Positions 45,294-55,530 of a DNA stretch of 64,000 nucleotides are shown here, one piece after another. The notes below the pieces were generated by a model that was not told where the DNA came from, searched no databases, and worked only from the letters and a program-made list of their open reading frames with translations. Position numbers and translations under genes: made by a program. Source of the DNA: Galeruca laticollis (Eukaryota; Arthropoda; Insecta; Coleoptera; Chrysomelidae); NCBI GenBank assembly GCA_963921935.1, contig OY998175.1, positions 157,850,809 to 157,914,808 of the forward strand, read 5' to 3'. The first letter of the stretch is position 1; every line of letters starts with the position of its first letter.

Positions 45294-45535
45294 GATATTT
45301 CTTATATAACATACATTCATAAAATACAGTGTCAGTCATAATTATACATTTATACTATTTGGAAAAGTGATTTGATATTTCTTATATAACATACATTCAT
45401 AAAATACAGTGTCAGTCATAATTATACATTTATACTATTTGGAAAAGTGATTTGATATTTCTTATATAACATACATACATAAAATACAGTGTCAGTCATA
45501 ATTATACATTTATACTATTTGAAAAAGTGATTTGA
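45294..45535 (+). repeat. minisatellite 1: 3 x 80 bp
   Basis: GATATTTCTTATATAACATA starts at 45294, 45374 and 45454; units carry ACAGTGTCAGTCATAATTAT and are nearly identical. Confidence 0.95.
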
Positions 45536-45880
45536 TACTTTAATGCGAATACCTGGATAAAGGTATTATTGACAAAAAAAATACTTTAATGTGAATACCT
45601 GGATAAAGGTATTGAAAAAAAATACTTTAATGTGAATACCTGGATAAAGGTATTATTGAAAAAAATTCCTTTAATGTGAATACCTGGATAAAGGTATTAT
45701 TGACAAAAAAAAATACTTTAATGTGAATACCTGGATAAAAGTATTATTGAAAAAAATTCCGTCAATGTGAATACCTGGATAAAGGTATTATTGAAAAAAA
45801 AATACTTTCATGTGAATACCTGGACAAAGGTATTATTCTTTAATGTGAATACCTGGATAAAGGTATTAAAAAGATACTTG
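45536..45880 (+). repeat. minisatellite 2: about 8 x 35-50 bp, hairpin unit
   Basis: Each unit is CTTTAATGTGAATACCTGG then ATAAAGGTATTATTGA, spaced by A-runs. ATACCT and AGGTAT pair as a small hairpin. A ninth copy stands alone at 47531-47567, 1.7 kb away. Confidence 0.95.
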
Positions 45881-46688
45881 GACACTTGGATTAAAAAGAT
45901 ACTTGGATAACATAAACATTTGGGTGACGTTTAGAACAAAAGTCATCCCCCTCACTCATATGCTACTTAAAAAAAATTACATTGACGACACTTTGAATTT
46001 AAAACGACTTGACAAAAACATTATATACATATCTTACCCTCATTTTCTTGACGAGAACAGAAATAACTCCTTCACGTTAATTAAAACTTTTAAAAAAACC
46101 CATTCTTGCCCGCAAAAGAGCCGGGCCCCTTTATGACAAATGTCTATAATTATAAAAACATATATGAAAACAATCTCAAAAGAGTTAGACAAAACTCCCA
46201 TCATACTTATACACTGGTGGTCACTACCTTACATTTACTTTCGCTACCTAAAACATTCACACATGAATTATTACTTGCACTCTCATACAATTGCACTTTA
46301 ACAAAACTTATAGTCATACTCATATTGGCACTCAAAGCTCACATTCATAATACTTTCACATTTATTCGTACATACTCGTACTTACATTTGCATTTACATA
46401 CATTCGTACTTACTCTTACTCACTCTAGTCTCATGAGCACACAATCTTACTCGCATATACATTCTTAATATAAATTGTACTCAATATATTCCCAATGGAT
46501 TCCCATTTTACTTGCACACTCATTGAATTCACAACCTCATTCTAATTCTACTCGCACTCATAGTAGCACTCAATTACACTTGTAATTATACTTCAAACGT
46601 GTGAAGTACGAAACTTGAACTCACTCTTATACCCAACACTTAGTGATACCCTCTCTTGCGTTGTACATGCATTACAGCCTCAATATCT
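45881..46688. other. LTR-element interior, G-poor, no gene
   Basis: Irregular CACTCATAC/TTACATTC-like sequence, strikingly poor in G on the plus strand. Open frames (45903-46136, 46106-46468) arise from this composition and have no recognisable family. Confidence 0.6.
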
Positions 46689-47030
46689 CGTACCAAACAC
46701 TGGGAAGTCCGAGGTTCCTGGACCGTTACTCGTAAAACAAACTGGTACCACACTTGTCGAACTAGAATCGACTTACACATTCTCTTTCTTTCCTCTCATT
46801 GTCTCATAACTATATTACCCAAACACTGGGAAGTCCGAGGTTCCTGGACCGTTACTCGTAAAACAAACTGGTACCACACTTGTCGAACTAGAATTGACTT
46901 ACACGTTCTCTTTCTTTTCTCTCATTGTCTCATAACTATATTACCCAAACACTGGGAAGTCCGAAGTTCCTGGACCGTTACTCGTAAAACAAACTGGTAC
47001 CACACTTGTCGAACTAGAATCGACTTGAAC
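46689..47030 (+). repeat. minisatellite 3: 3 x 126 bp
   Basis: AAACACTGGGAAGTCCGAGG starts at 46695, 46821 and 46947; units hold TTCCTGGACCGTTACTCGTA, ACCACACTTGTCGAACTAG. A separate partial copy lies at 47430-47515. The frame 46656-47093 is this repeat translated (HWEVRGSWTVTRKTNWYHTC three times). Confidence 0.95.
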
Positions 47031-47579
47031 ATTCCCGTTCTTGTACTTCATTTACTCTTAGCATCATTATATACAAACAACCTCATAAGTTAAAAGGTCT
47101 CTCGCACATCCACTCTAAATTGGTGGTCACATTACTTGTACTTATACCACCATGTCATTTCATTAATGAATCACACATCGCTGTCTCAAACATTAAAACA
47201 TTACACTCTTACATTCACCCTCACTATACAACACATTCCTCTGCGTAGAAAGGAAGTAGCGCAAGCTACACTGGAGTTTTCACGTTCTCCGAAGAAAAAC
47301 GTTCCCTTTCTTACCCAGCACCATTTATTCTGATACAATAAAAACTCCGGAAAACACCCACATGAGCTTTCCATGCTCTCTCATGGAATTTCACACGCCT
47401 TCGCAACTTGGTCCCCCTTTTTGTTTGAATATGTCCGAGGTTCCTGGACCGTTACTCGTGAAACAAACTGGTACCACACTTGTCGAACTAGAATCGACTT
47501 GAACATTCTCGTTCTTTTACTTCATTTACATATACTTTAATGTGAATACCTGGATAAAGGTATTATTATCTTAACGTTT
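47031..47579. other. LTR-element interior between arrays
   Basis: Contains stray copies of minisatellite 3 (47430-47515) and 2 (47531-47567), otherwise unrecognised. Mixing of stray units among arrays suggests rearrangement by template switching or unequal exchange. Confidence 0.6.
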
Positions 47580-47890
47580 AGAGTATATTGCTTACATTCT
47601 TATCGTTCACAACTCTAGTCCATTTCTAGAGTACATTGTGTACATTCTTATCGTTTACAACTCTAGTCTATTTCTAGAGTATATTGCTTACATTCTTATC
47701 GTTTACAACTCTAGTCCATTTCTAGAGTATATTGCTTACATTCTTATCGTTTACAACTCTAGTCCATTCCTAGAGTATTTTGCTTACATTCTTATCGTTT
47801 ACAACTCTAGTCCATTTCTATAGTATATTGCTTACATTCTTACAGTTTACAACTCTAGTCCATTCCTAGAGTATTTTGCTTACATTCGTG
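47580..47890 (+). repeat. minisatellite 4: about 6 x 48 bp
   Basis: Unit AGAGTATATTGCTTACATTC, then TTATCGTTTACAACTCTAGT and CCATTTCT, repeated six times with few changes. 48 is divisible by 3, so the frame 47638-47823 is open as a repetitive peptide. Confidence 0.95.
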
Positions 47891-47924
47891 CCCTTACAAA
47901 ACAAGAACTAGCATACATCTAGAC

Positions 47925-48310
47925 CTCTTGTTCATTCTTACATTCATGACGTTAGAGTCCTTACACCACTCTAACCTCAATTCTTGTTCATTCTTACATT
48001 CATGACGTTAGAGTCCCTACACCACTCTAACCTCAACCCTTGTTCATTCTTACATTCATGACGTTAGAGTCCTTACACCACTCTAACCTCAACTCTTGTT
48101 CATTCCTACATTCATGACGTTAGAGTCCTTACACCACTCTAACCTCAACCCTTGTTCATTCTTACATTCATGACGTTAGAGTCCTTACAACACTCTAACA
48201 TCAAACCTTATCATTTCATACATTCATGACGTTAGAGTCCTTAACCCACTCTAACATCGAAACCTTATCATTTCTCACATTCATGATGTTAGGGTCCTTA
48301 CAACACTCCA
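47925..48310 (+). repeat. minisatellite 5: about 7 x 56 bp
   Basis: Unit TTGTTCATTCTTACATTCAT, then GACGTTAGAGTCCTTACACC and ACTCTAACCTCAA, seven times with increasing divergence to the right. GTTAGAGT and ACTCTAAC within a unit can pair as a hairpin. Confidence 0.95.
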
Positions 48311-48507
48311 ACACCAGCATTAGGTTACTTTTACAACCCCTATGCATTTATTTATATACTTATATATACAATTATTCACTTTCATTCACAATCCTGTATC
48401 AGAGCCCTATACACTCTCACACTATCTAACCCTTTCACTAACATCAGCATTCGATGTCTGAGAGCAGTCATCTCTTACCTTTCATCCATTCTTCCCGCGC
48501 CCCCAAT

Positions 48508-49412
48508 TGTTCGAATTTGATTTAATTACCAAATTCTCCTGTGATTTTTATTTTCAACTTCCCCTGTATAATACAATTCAAATATTCTGCTCAAAACATA
48601 TAACTAAATATATCCTTCTTCCCAACATTTAATATTTCTTTACATCAACAAAAAATTCATTTTAACTTTACTACCACATAAGAAATACAGATGAATATCG
48701 TTTTCTGAAATTCCAATGAATATTTCAAAGTACCCGACACCTTATCGCTTCATGAAAAACTCTGTTATCTGTATCTATGAAACCTTTTCAGGCCACAAAA
48801 AATCACCCTAACTGCAAATTTTCACTCGCTGTATCTGACCGTTACATTTCAAATTCTTCTATTCCATTGGTCAGATCCTAATATTTTTCTCCTTCCCCGC
48901 ACCCACGTTAACCGTCATATAAATACGAATTAAAACCTCAATTTTAGTCACTTCCCAGTCGTCACTCGTAAACTTCTCTGTCAGCGTTCATAGAAACTTC
49001 CCAGCCGGCATTCACTTCTCATTTATCCTTCATTCTCTCTCTTCATCATTTAACCGTCGTACATAATGGTACTCATGTTATAAGAGCTCCCGGCGTTTGG
49101 TTCTGGTAATAAACATGTGTAATTAATCATTAACCATTCATTACTCCAGCAGATTATGTGCTAAATAATCAAAGTGCAAAACGCGTATGATCAAGTGAGA
49201 TTTTTAATTGTCCATGCAAAAGAAAACGTTATAAATTCCTACAATATAGTAACATGAAAAAGAAATAATTGTTTAATTTCTTCATCCATCATAATCATAC
49301 ATCCTACAACATATATTGAATACAATATACGGTCCTTCGAGAAAAACATTTAACAATAAAGAACTTTCCATTCCATCTATTAGCCCAAGTGAAAAAAGGG
49401 TTAATCAGAACA
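48508..49412 (+). repeat. 3' LTR
   Basis: 905 bp, direct repeat of 44144-45049 with TG...CA ends, TATAAATA at 48918-48925 and AATAAA at 49355-49360. Confidence 0.9.
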
Positions 49413-49417
49413 GTCTC
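49413..49417 (+). repeat. target-site duplication, right (LTR element)
   Basis: GTCTC, identical to 44139-44143. Confidence 0.85.
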
Positions 49418-50582
49418 TGTTCTCCTTTTCTTCTACAATTTCTATATGGTTAACAGGGAGGCAATTAAAGCTGCATGCAGAGAGAATATAATTTATAACC
49501 TTCTTCCTTGCGTCGGATTTTTTTAGTAAATTTATTTGTAATCCCGTCAACTTTCTTGTATTGCTGTTACCCCAATAAACATATTGCAGTATATTGTTAA
49601 ACACAAGACAACAGCTGTTCTGTCAACTTTGTCCACATTTTTGCAATCGAAACACAGTATAACGGAGAATTTTGGAAGTACAACTTACTATCTTGTAGCA
49701 GAGTTATGCAATCTTCTAAAGGACTGTAGCTTTCTCCATGAAAATTTCCAATTGGATAGTTATATATCGTAGCTTCTAATCTGGTAATACCATGCTTCTT
49801 GGCCGATGCAGAAGAAAACGTTTCCTTTAATCTTGCGTCTGGGCAGTTGACGAAATCTATAATATGGTTTCCAATGCTCTTGTTAACTCCAGGAGTGGTT
49901 ATTTGACAAATAAATTTGTTGTATATTTCAACCCTTGCATTAGATGTGAGCCAAGTAAGGCAGTCTATACCAACTGTTTTATCATTGTTTACAATAACGT
50001 TGCACTTTTCCTTCTACTCTCCTTGCATGCAAAATTTGAAGTAGTTTGTTAAATAGGTAATCATTTCTTCTTCGTTAAAAATTCCCGCAAAATCCTGCGT
50101 TATGTCCAAGTCCATTAGGTAGTAATCTTCCTTCCGGAGTTGCTCCCATAAATCCGGTATTTCTTCCAGTAGCCTGTCGAGTTTAACGTCCGCCAATTCT
50201 ACTTTGTATGGAATGCACACAGGTTCTTTATGTTTCCTTTCATTAATTTCCAAATCTTCTCCGATTACTTCTCTTGTTCCAATGGCAAGTAGTTTGTTAC
50301 TTAATAAGAGGCAAGGCAGCTTAGCGTTAACACCGTGTTTTGCAGAAACCAATTTGCCAAATTTTCCACGTATATAACTATTAAAAGAACCACGCATTTG
50401 AGCCATATTTCTTTTTTGACAAGTTCAGAATTCACATAGCATTCATCTAAGCCGCATACCTTTGCAAGCATTATGTTGTCACAAAATGGTTCTGTAATTG
50501 GTATAAGTCTATCTTCCAGCGGGTGTTCGCCTTCCTTGTATTTAATATTTCCAATATCTGTAACCAGATTGTTACCTTCCAA
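49418..50582 (-). pseudogene. element X protein, N-terminal half
   Basis: Inverse strand from 50582 (MEGNNLVTDIGNIKYKEGEH) with a frameshift at an A-run near 50415, then one frame to 49418 with a TAG near 50014 and a further shift or splice near 49600. Notable segments: EDYYLMDLDITQDFAGIF (about 50130-50075), VEIYNKFICQITTPGVNK, IGNHIIDFVNCPDARLKETF, KKHGITRLEATIYNYPIG, KLYFQNSPLYCVSIAKMW. The D-D-T--F and R-E-T-Y segments recall replication-initiator (Rep-like) folds, but this is only an impression. About 390 residues before the insertion point. Function not assigned. Confidence 0.5.
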
Positions 50583-50602
50583 ATTTCAACTTTCTTGCCG
50601 TA

Positions 50603-50780
50603 AAGTTGGGAAACACTGAACATTTTGGAGCTTGCCAGTTTCAGCGAAAATCGAATACTAAGCGTTAAAAAATGTTACTTCCCATAGTTATGCTATCGCA
50701 GAAACGCGTGCGAGAAGGGGTGGGAGTCGCGAAAACTGCTTCGCCGAAAGTAAAGTAATGTGGTTTTCTTACCTATATGA
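50603..50780 (-). repeat. element X right terminal inverted repeat
   Basis: Inverse copy of 42595-42743 with one 29-bp extra block (50618-50646). Similarity is about 90 percent or better by eye. Confidence 0.9.
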
Positions 50781-50811
50781 GAGATCTATTTGAACAATAC
50801 GAAATCACACA

Positions 50812-51095
50812 TCTTAAAATGGAGTGTCAAAGCGCTCACTACGATATTTTAAATTACTTAGGAAACATCCCTGTATATATAAATAACCTTATAACATTTT
50901 ATGATTAATAAGCAATAATAATATACGTTTCCTAGGTAATTAAAATATTGTAGTGGACGCTTTGATTTCACTCGTATGCACTTTTCGTCTTAAAATGAAA
51001 TCACAAAGCGTCCACTACAATATTTTAATTACCTAGGAAACGTACATATATTCTTATGACATTTTATGCTAATAATAGACACTTTGATTTCACTC
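50812..51095. repeat. nested palindromic/tandem repeat
   Basis: Core hairpin: arms 50924-50970 and 50996-51044 (TACGTTTCCTAGGTAATTAA, ATATTGTAGTGGACGCTTTG) with a 25-bp loop, near-perfect apart from a 2-bp indel. A diverged extra copy of the right half lies at 50812-50910 (CTTAAAATGGAGTGTCAAAG onward). Behaves like a small terminal-repeat transposon (MITE) or satellite. Confidence 0.8.
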
Positions 51096-51227
51096 GTCGT
51101 GAATTTAGTTCTAAGATACTTTATTATTTAAGCTTCATAACCATTCTCTTCATAAAAAGTAACGTAAAAGTAACGTCCTTGATTTTTATCATAAATTCCT
51201 CAATTCGACTTCGCTTCGAATTATTAT

Positions 51228-51345
51228 CGGAGCTAATGGCGAGATCTGTTAACGAGCGTGATATAGAAATTACGTACGCAGAGGTCGGGGATTCCAATCC
51301 GGGCCGAAGCAATAAATTTTTTCGATTTTATAAAATTGAATGAAT
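51228..51345 (+). repeat. tRNA-derived SINE-like unit
   Basis: An RNA polymerase III box A-like TGGCGAGATCTG (51237-51248) and box B-like GGATTCCAATCC (51289-51300) stand 40 bp apart, as in tRNA genes and tRNA-derived SINEs. The intervening region does not fold as a normal anticodon arm, so it is not a working tRNA gene. Box B differs from GGTTCGAATCC at three positions. Confidence 0.5.
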
Positions 51346-52047
51346 GCGCTACGTCACGTGCACACCCACGTGAGGGCAAGATGGATGACACAAACAAAAT
51401 GATGAGTGACGTCACAGAAAATGGATGCCGTGGATGACGTCACAGCGACACATTCAAATCACCCGCCAACGACACCAGCGCCACCGTCGCCTAGCGGACG
51501 TTTTTCGAAGTAGTGAGTCAGAACTCTCCTTGCTACACACGACCATTATTAATTTTCCTTTCTTTCTAGTAGTATAAAATTATTTATAGTACGAAGATAT
51601 CTATTTATTTAATACTCTGACTCCCACTTTTTTACTAGGGCAAAGGGAAAGTAAAGAAAATTAAAACAATTTAAAATTCAATGTAGGTATAAAATTTTCG
51701 TACTGTAGCTCCCGCTAGCTTGATTTATTCTCCGTAATATTTTTATCGGTTACGAATTTCTTTAAGCTAATTTTAAAAAAATTCGCCCCTCGGAAAACTT
51801 TTCGGAAATTATTCAAGCTTAAGGGAGATTATAAGTGACAATTTAACTCATGTATAAAAAATCGCATATGCCACAGTGCAATTGTCACTTTGACAGCGGC
51901 AAAAGTTAGCTTTAACTTTTACAGCGACAAATACACTAGTGGTTTTTTCACTTATTCATTTGTTCATCAATTATCGTGGTGTTGGTTACCAGAATAAATA
52001 GTTTGGCATGTTTGTCAACAACTAATTGAATTTTCAAGAACTGACAA
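51346..52047. promoter_or_regulatory. upstream region with two CRE palindromes
   Basis: TGACGTCA occurs at 51407-51414 and 51435-51442, 28 bp apart, near CACGTG-like sites (51353-51372) in a locally GC-richer stretch. It lies 600 bp upstream of the Crypton N-terminal frame; link to it is speculative. Confidence 0.3.
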
Positions 52048-52301
52048 TGAGTCGATTCGGTGTGTCTACGAACGCCGAAATTAGTCAAATTGTTAATACC
52101 TGTGTACCTACTAATACAGTTGCGACGCAATCATCAATCGGGCGACAATTTTCTACGTTCTGCGATGCAAAAAGATACGCATTTGAGCCAGATACTTCCA
52201 TCGAGAAATTGAATGTAATATTGCAAGATATGTTTCCAAATTTCTCATTCATTAAATTGTCCTGCCGAATTACACTCGAGGTTTGTATTGATATTGGGTA
52301 A
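52048..52301 (+). pseudogene. Crypton-like recombinase N-terminal domain
   Basis: MSRFGVSTNAEISQIVNTCV, PTNTVATQSSIGRQFSTFCD, SIEKLNVILQDMFPNF. The pattern MSRF, then P-NT, F--FC--K and L---L--F fits the N-terminal SAM-like domain of Crypton tyrosine recombinases in animals. The open frame starts at 52026; Met at 52047 begins the similarity. The catalytic C-terminal domain does not follow (frame ends at 52301). The catalytic fragment at 240-996 is a different, distant piece. Confidence 0.6.
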
Positions 52302-53189
52302 ATTTGTGTTGTTCAAATTCTAAACTGTTTCCTAGCAATTTGACGAGAATAACTGTCAACTATTAAAAACACGACACCGAAGGTGGAGTGTTTCTCATTA
52401 AACAACCCAAATTTACTCGATAAAATACAAACCACTTGTGCAATTATAAGTGATAATTTCATTGGTTTATATGAACATTCAAATAAATTTAGATGGTTCA
52501 CATCTGCCAATCCTTCCAAAAAGTCTCATTTTTACTTTTATTTCAATTTTATTCATTCCATATTCCAGCAATATTCTAAGTAGCTGGCCGTAAATACATT
52601 TATTATCAAAAATCAATAAACATCTATTTGAATTCGTTCAATTTGCATTCTCAGTTTTGTTAATAAACATGTTGAGTTCATTCATGAATTACCCAACTGT
52701 TTTATTATTATATACGGTCTCATTGAGAAAGTGCTTTTATAAAATGTAATAAAGCTCTTAAATAACTGGTTATATCTGTAATTGAACTGATGAATTTAGA
52801 TTTATTCAAAACGATTACTATACTCGAGGTGTGTTATGCTGTTTTATTGTAGTTAAGACATCAATTGGTTTAACAGTGTTAAAAGTTTGATTTAATAGTT
52901 AAAAGTATGCAAATGTAAACATTTGAGTTTGAGTTAAATGCATTTTAGTCATGCTTGTTACTGATTGTTGATTATTTAGTAGCGCCAATGGGTAGGAAAA
53001 AAGGCGACTTGAATTTTAAAAAATAGTGAATTATTCGCTTATAGTTGGTAATTGAAAACAAATTTTATTTGGGATTGTATGTGAGCAAAATCGTACCCAA
53101 ATGTCAATTCATAAATGTCTTGGTATAATACAGGATGGAGAAGAGCAGCTTATTTTGAAATTTAAGAAATGAAGAAATAATGTAGATGT
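52302..53189. other. no gene seen
   Basis: A short frame at 52383-52583 resembles nothing known to me. Otherwise AT-rich. Confidence 0.35.
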
Positions 53190-53929
53190 ACGATGTAAAT
53201 TAATGTCTTTTAAGTGGTCCCTTCATAATATTCGCCATTGAGGTTTATTTGTATATAAATTGGAAGGCAGGTACATTTTGTAGATAAAGCGTACAATATG
53301 ATAAGGGTTGTTAAAGGACTTTCTAATTTTAACAATTGCCAACAATTTTTCCTATCTGTTCGTAGTAATAGTTAATGACATACCCACCTGTTAAGCTTTC
53401 TGAAACTGTTATTTTTAATAATATGTAGTAGATAATAATGTGAAAATTCGGGTTTATACATAAAATTTGGAAAACAAATTGGGAAAATCGCCTTTAGAGA
53501 TGGTCTAACAAAGATACTAATAATATAAATAAAATATTAAAGGTTTTTTGTGGTAGATATTTCTACTTTCATATGTAAATTTTTGGGTTTTTTACAAATA
53601 TTTACCATGAAATTAGAACATCCCTTCACACTTTTTACAGAGTTAGGACTGGCAAAACAAAAAAAATCTTGGTTCTGGTTGCTGTCAATTATTGTTTATT
53701 TAGAACCATGTACAGATGTGGTAGAAATATTATATTACTCTAGTGGAATTCGTCTCTAATATCTACAATGTTTATCATCTATTCACATTTTTACATTGGT
53801 TGCGTTTAATGTATTCAGTCATACCACCTACAAACAAACACTATAATGAAAAATATGTTTTAGATGTACAGGATCATCAATAGTAAAATAATGATGTGCA
53901 TCTACAAAATTGCTTTCTATATCAACTAT

Positions 53930-55095
53930 CGCTATCTCCGTCTTCGGCCAAATTAATAATAATATTAGCTACAACAGTATCTAAAAGTGGTTCATTGTTC
54001 ATGAATGCATCTTCAATCTTTTCAACATGGTCACATCTAACTTTCCAATCATTTGCCGGAAATGTATCAAAAAATTCATTTCAGAATTCTTTAACCTTTG
54101 TAAAATTGAAGGTAACAGTTCGGTTGGTCACATATTCTTCAAGTGCCGCCCAAACACTTTCGGTCGGATTTAAGTCCGGGTGATAAGAGGGTAGCCTTAA
54201 AACTTGCAATCCATCTCGAATAAACAATTCATCAATTTGATAAGTTTTATATTGCGGTTTGTACATTTTTGCAATGTTATAAAGATCCGGTTTTAACATT
54301 TGTTCACTGTAATATATGTTTCTTTCAGAACGCCAGTTTGTTAATTGTTGTTTAGTCCAAGCAGTCGTAGGTAATTTTTCATTTGGAGCATTGTGATATG
54401 GGGCGTTATCAATTACCACATCAGCGTTTTTTGGTTGGTTTGGAAGACGTTGTTTTTCTTGTACCCACTGCTCATAATTTTCGTACGCCATTTTATTATA
54501 ATAATCTCCTGTTTTTGACTGGTAGTTCCACATAATACCAGAATTAGGTACAAAACCATTTTCACTTCCTGCATGCACAATGATGAGCCTATTACCTTTT
54601 GAAACCGATTTTTTTAATGCTTCGTTACTCTTATCGCTCCATCCATTAAGGTGCTTGTGATATGAATGAATGTATGTTTCATTCATATAAATGATAGGTT
54701 TGTTCTGTTCACTACACTTTTTATATTTCTTAAATATAGTAGGCGTGAATGTCTAATTTCGTGACGTTCCATTAATAAACCTCTGTTGTTTTTCATGTTG
54801 GTCCAACGAAACCCCAAAGAATGTATTTGTTCCCTCAGAGATTCGCGACTTCCTGCGAAGCCATAACTATCTGCAAAGGTTTGGTGTACATTTCTTAACG
54901 TGGGTACTTTTTCTCGGATATGTGTTAATTTATTATGCACCTTCCAAGCACAGTTTGGTCGAATTTATCCATACGGATACTGGACGTTCTTTGTTTAGTA
55001 AGCACATCAGTGTCAGCATTACGTCCTCCCAGAGCTCCTTTTTTAATACGGGAAAGCGTTCTTCGACTAACTTTCGTAGCAGCAGAAACTCGTTC
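53930..55095 (-). pseudogene. DD82E Tc1/mariner transposase, copy 2
   Basis: Better preserved than copy 1: 54686-54081 is a single 201-residue frame over the catalytic domain. The first catalytic Asp is replaced (MNETYIHS instead of MDETYIHS, near 54680). The second Asp (VVIDNAPYHN, codon 54408-54410) and Glu (DLNPTESVW) are separated by 82 residues with no frameshift, which fixes the DD82E spacing directly. N-terminal part in 54940-54683 (REKVPTLRNVHQTFADSYGF) and up to about 55095. Acidic tail toward 53930. A remembered published family, Sailor, has this spacing. Confidence 0.78.
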
Positions 55096-55274
55096 AATGA
55101 CCTGACAATAAAGTAAGTCGATATAAATGATGTATTAAAAGTTTTACTAATGTGTATTTTTATACAAATAAAATGAGGAAATTGTTAAATTTGTTTTCAG
55201 TGACCGTTCTTTGAAATAAAAATTTTTGTCGTGGTTTTCGGCCATTTAAAAGAAGTATTAAATTCAAAAGTACT

Positions 55275-55393
55275 ATTAGTGTTTTTAAATGAAACTCAAG
55301 GTCTCTAGTTAATTCCACAATATAATACAAGTTATTGAAAATTCTAGAAAATTGACAATTGTTTCGATAAATCAATATCATCGATGATATTCA
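55275..55393 (-). mobile_element. Penelope 3' fragment inside Sailor copy 2
   Basis: Carries the terminal ~118 bp of the PLE (AGTGTTTTTAAATGAAACTC through TTGACAATTGTTTCGATAAA and TCAATATCATCGATGATA). It keeps the second half of the hammerhead motif on the inverse strand but is truncated at the CTGACGA box. No clear target duplication. Confidence 0.7.
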
Positions 55394-55530
55394 TTAGTTG
55401 TTTTAAATGATCTTCAGATTTTAGTTCAAACATATTTTAATTGGACCAAACCGCAACTGTTACTGAAATCGGAAGATGGTTCAAAAGAAATGATAAAACC
55501 GAAACGTAATAGAGATATGTATGAAATGAG

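Larger units (their letters stand above)
44144..49412 (+). mobile_element. non-autonomous LTR retroelement with minisatellite interior
   Basis: Two direct repeats of 906 and 905 bp (44144-45049 and 48508-49412), each starting TGTTCGAATTTG and ending CAGAACA, so the ends form the inverted pair TGTTC/GAACA. A 5-bp duplication GTCTC flanks the whole. Just after the left LTR is TGGTCATTCTAAGCC, which begins with TGG as primer-binding sites do; no convincing polypurine tract precedes the right LTR. Interior 45050-48507 has no recognisable gag or pol and is largely five tandem-repeat arrays. Resembles LARD or TRIM elements in lacking genes. Confidence 0.85.
42595..50780 (-). mobile_element. element X: 149-bp TIRs, unassigned coding region, split by an LTR element
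   Basis: Left TIR 42595-42743 and right TIR 50603-50780 are inverse copies; they are equal in length once a 29-bp block present only in the right one (50618-50646) is set aside. Removing the LTR element (44144-49417) leaves a 2.9-kb unit with coding sequence on the inverse strand over most of its length. No DDE, RT, helicase or integrase motif is recognisable. No target duplication is evident around the outermost TCATATAGG. It could be an unfamiliar DNA transposon or a virus-derived element with inverted terminal repeats. Confidence 0.7.
53190..55530 (-). mobile_element. DD82E Tc1/mariner (Sailor-like) element, copy 2, inverted
   Basis: Inverse-strand match to 13380-15580 across coding and flanking sequence. 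The 5' flank is interrupted at 55275-55393 by a Penelope-derived fragment; a short stretch of the flank seen in copy 1 is missing at that point. Comparison with copy 1 sets the outer limits near 53190 and 55530. Confidence 0.65.

Noticed and set aside
46656..47093. 145-residue frame with an internally repeated peptide, possible repetitive protein gene
   Set aside because: It is minisatellite 3 read in one frame; the 126-bp period is divisible by 3, so openness is expected.
47638..47823. Repetitive peptide frame
   Set aside because: 48-bp minisatellite 4 divisible by 3; no start context or family.
45294..48310. CRISPR-like array
   Set aside because: Repeats are directly adjacent or separated by short near-identical A-runs, with no unique spacers, and the context is a eukaryotic LTR element.
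43071..50582. Endogenous parvovirus or densovirus with inverted terminal repeats
   Set aside because: No Walker A/B helicase motif or capsid-like segment is visible in the frames; the terminal repeats alone do not support it.
51237..51300. Functional tRNA gene
   Set aside because: Box A and B-like motifs only; no anticodon arm with a 7-base loop and no proper acceptor stem.
52313..52583. Overlapping frames on both strands as genes
   Set aside because: Neither translation resembles a known family; composition typical of surrounding non-coding DNA.
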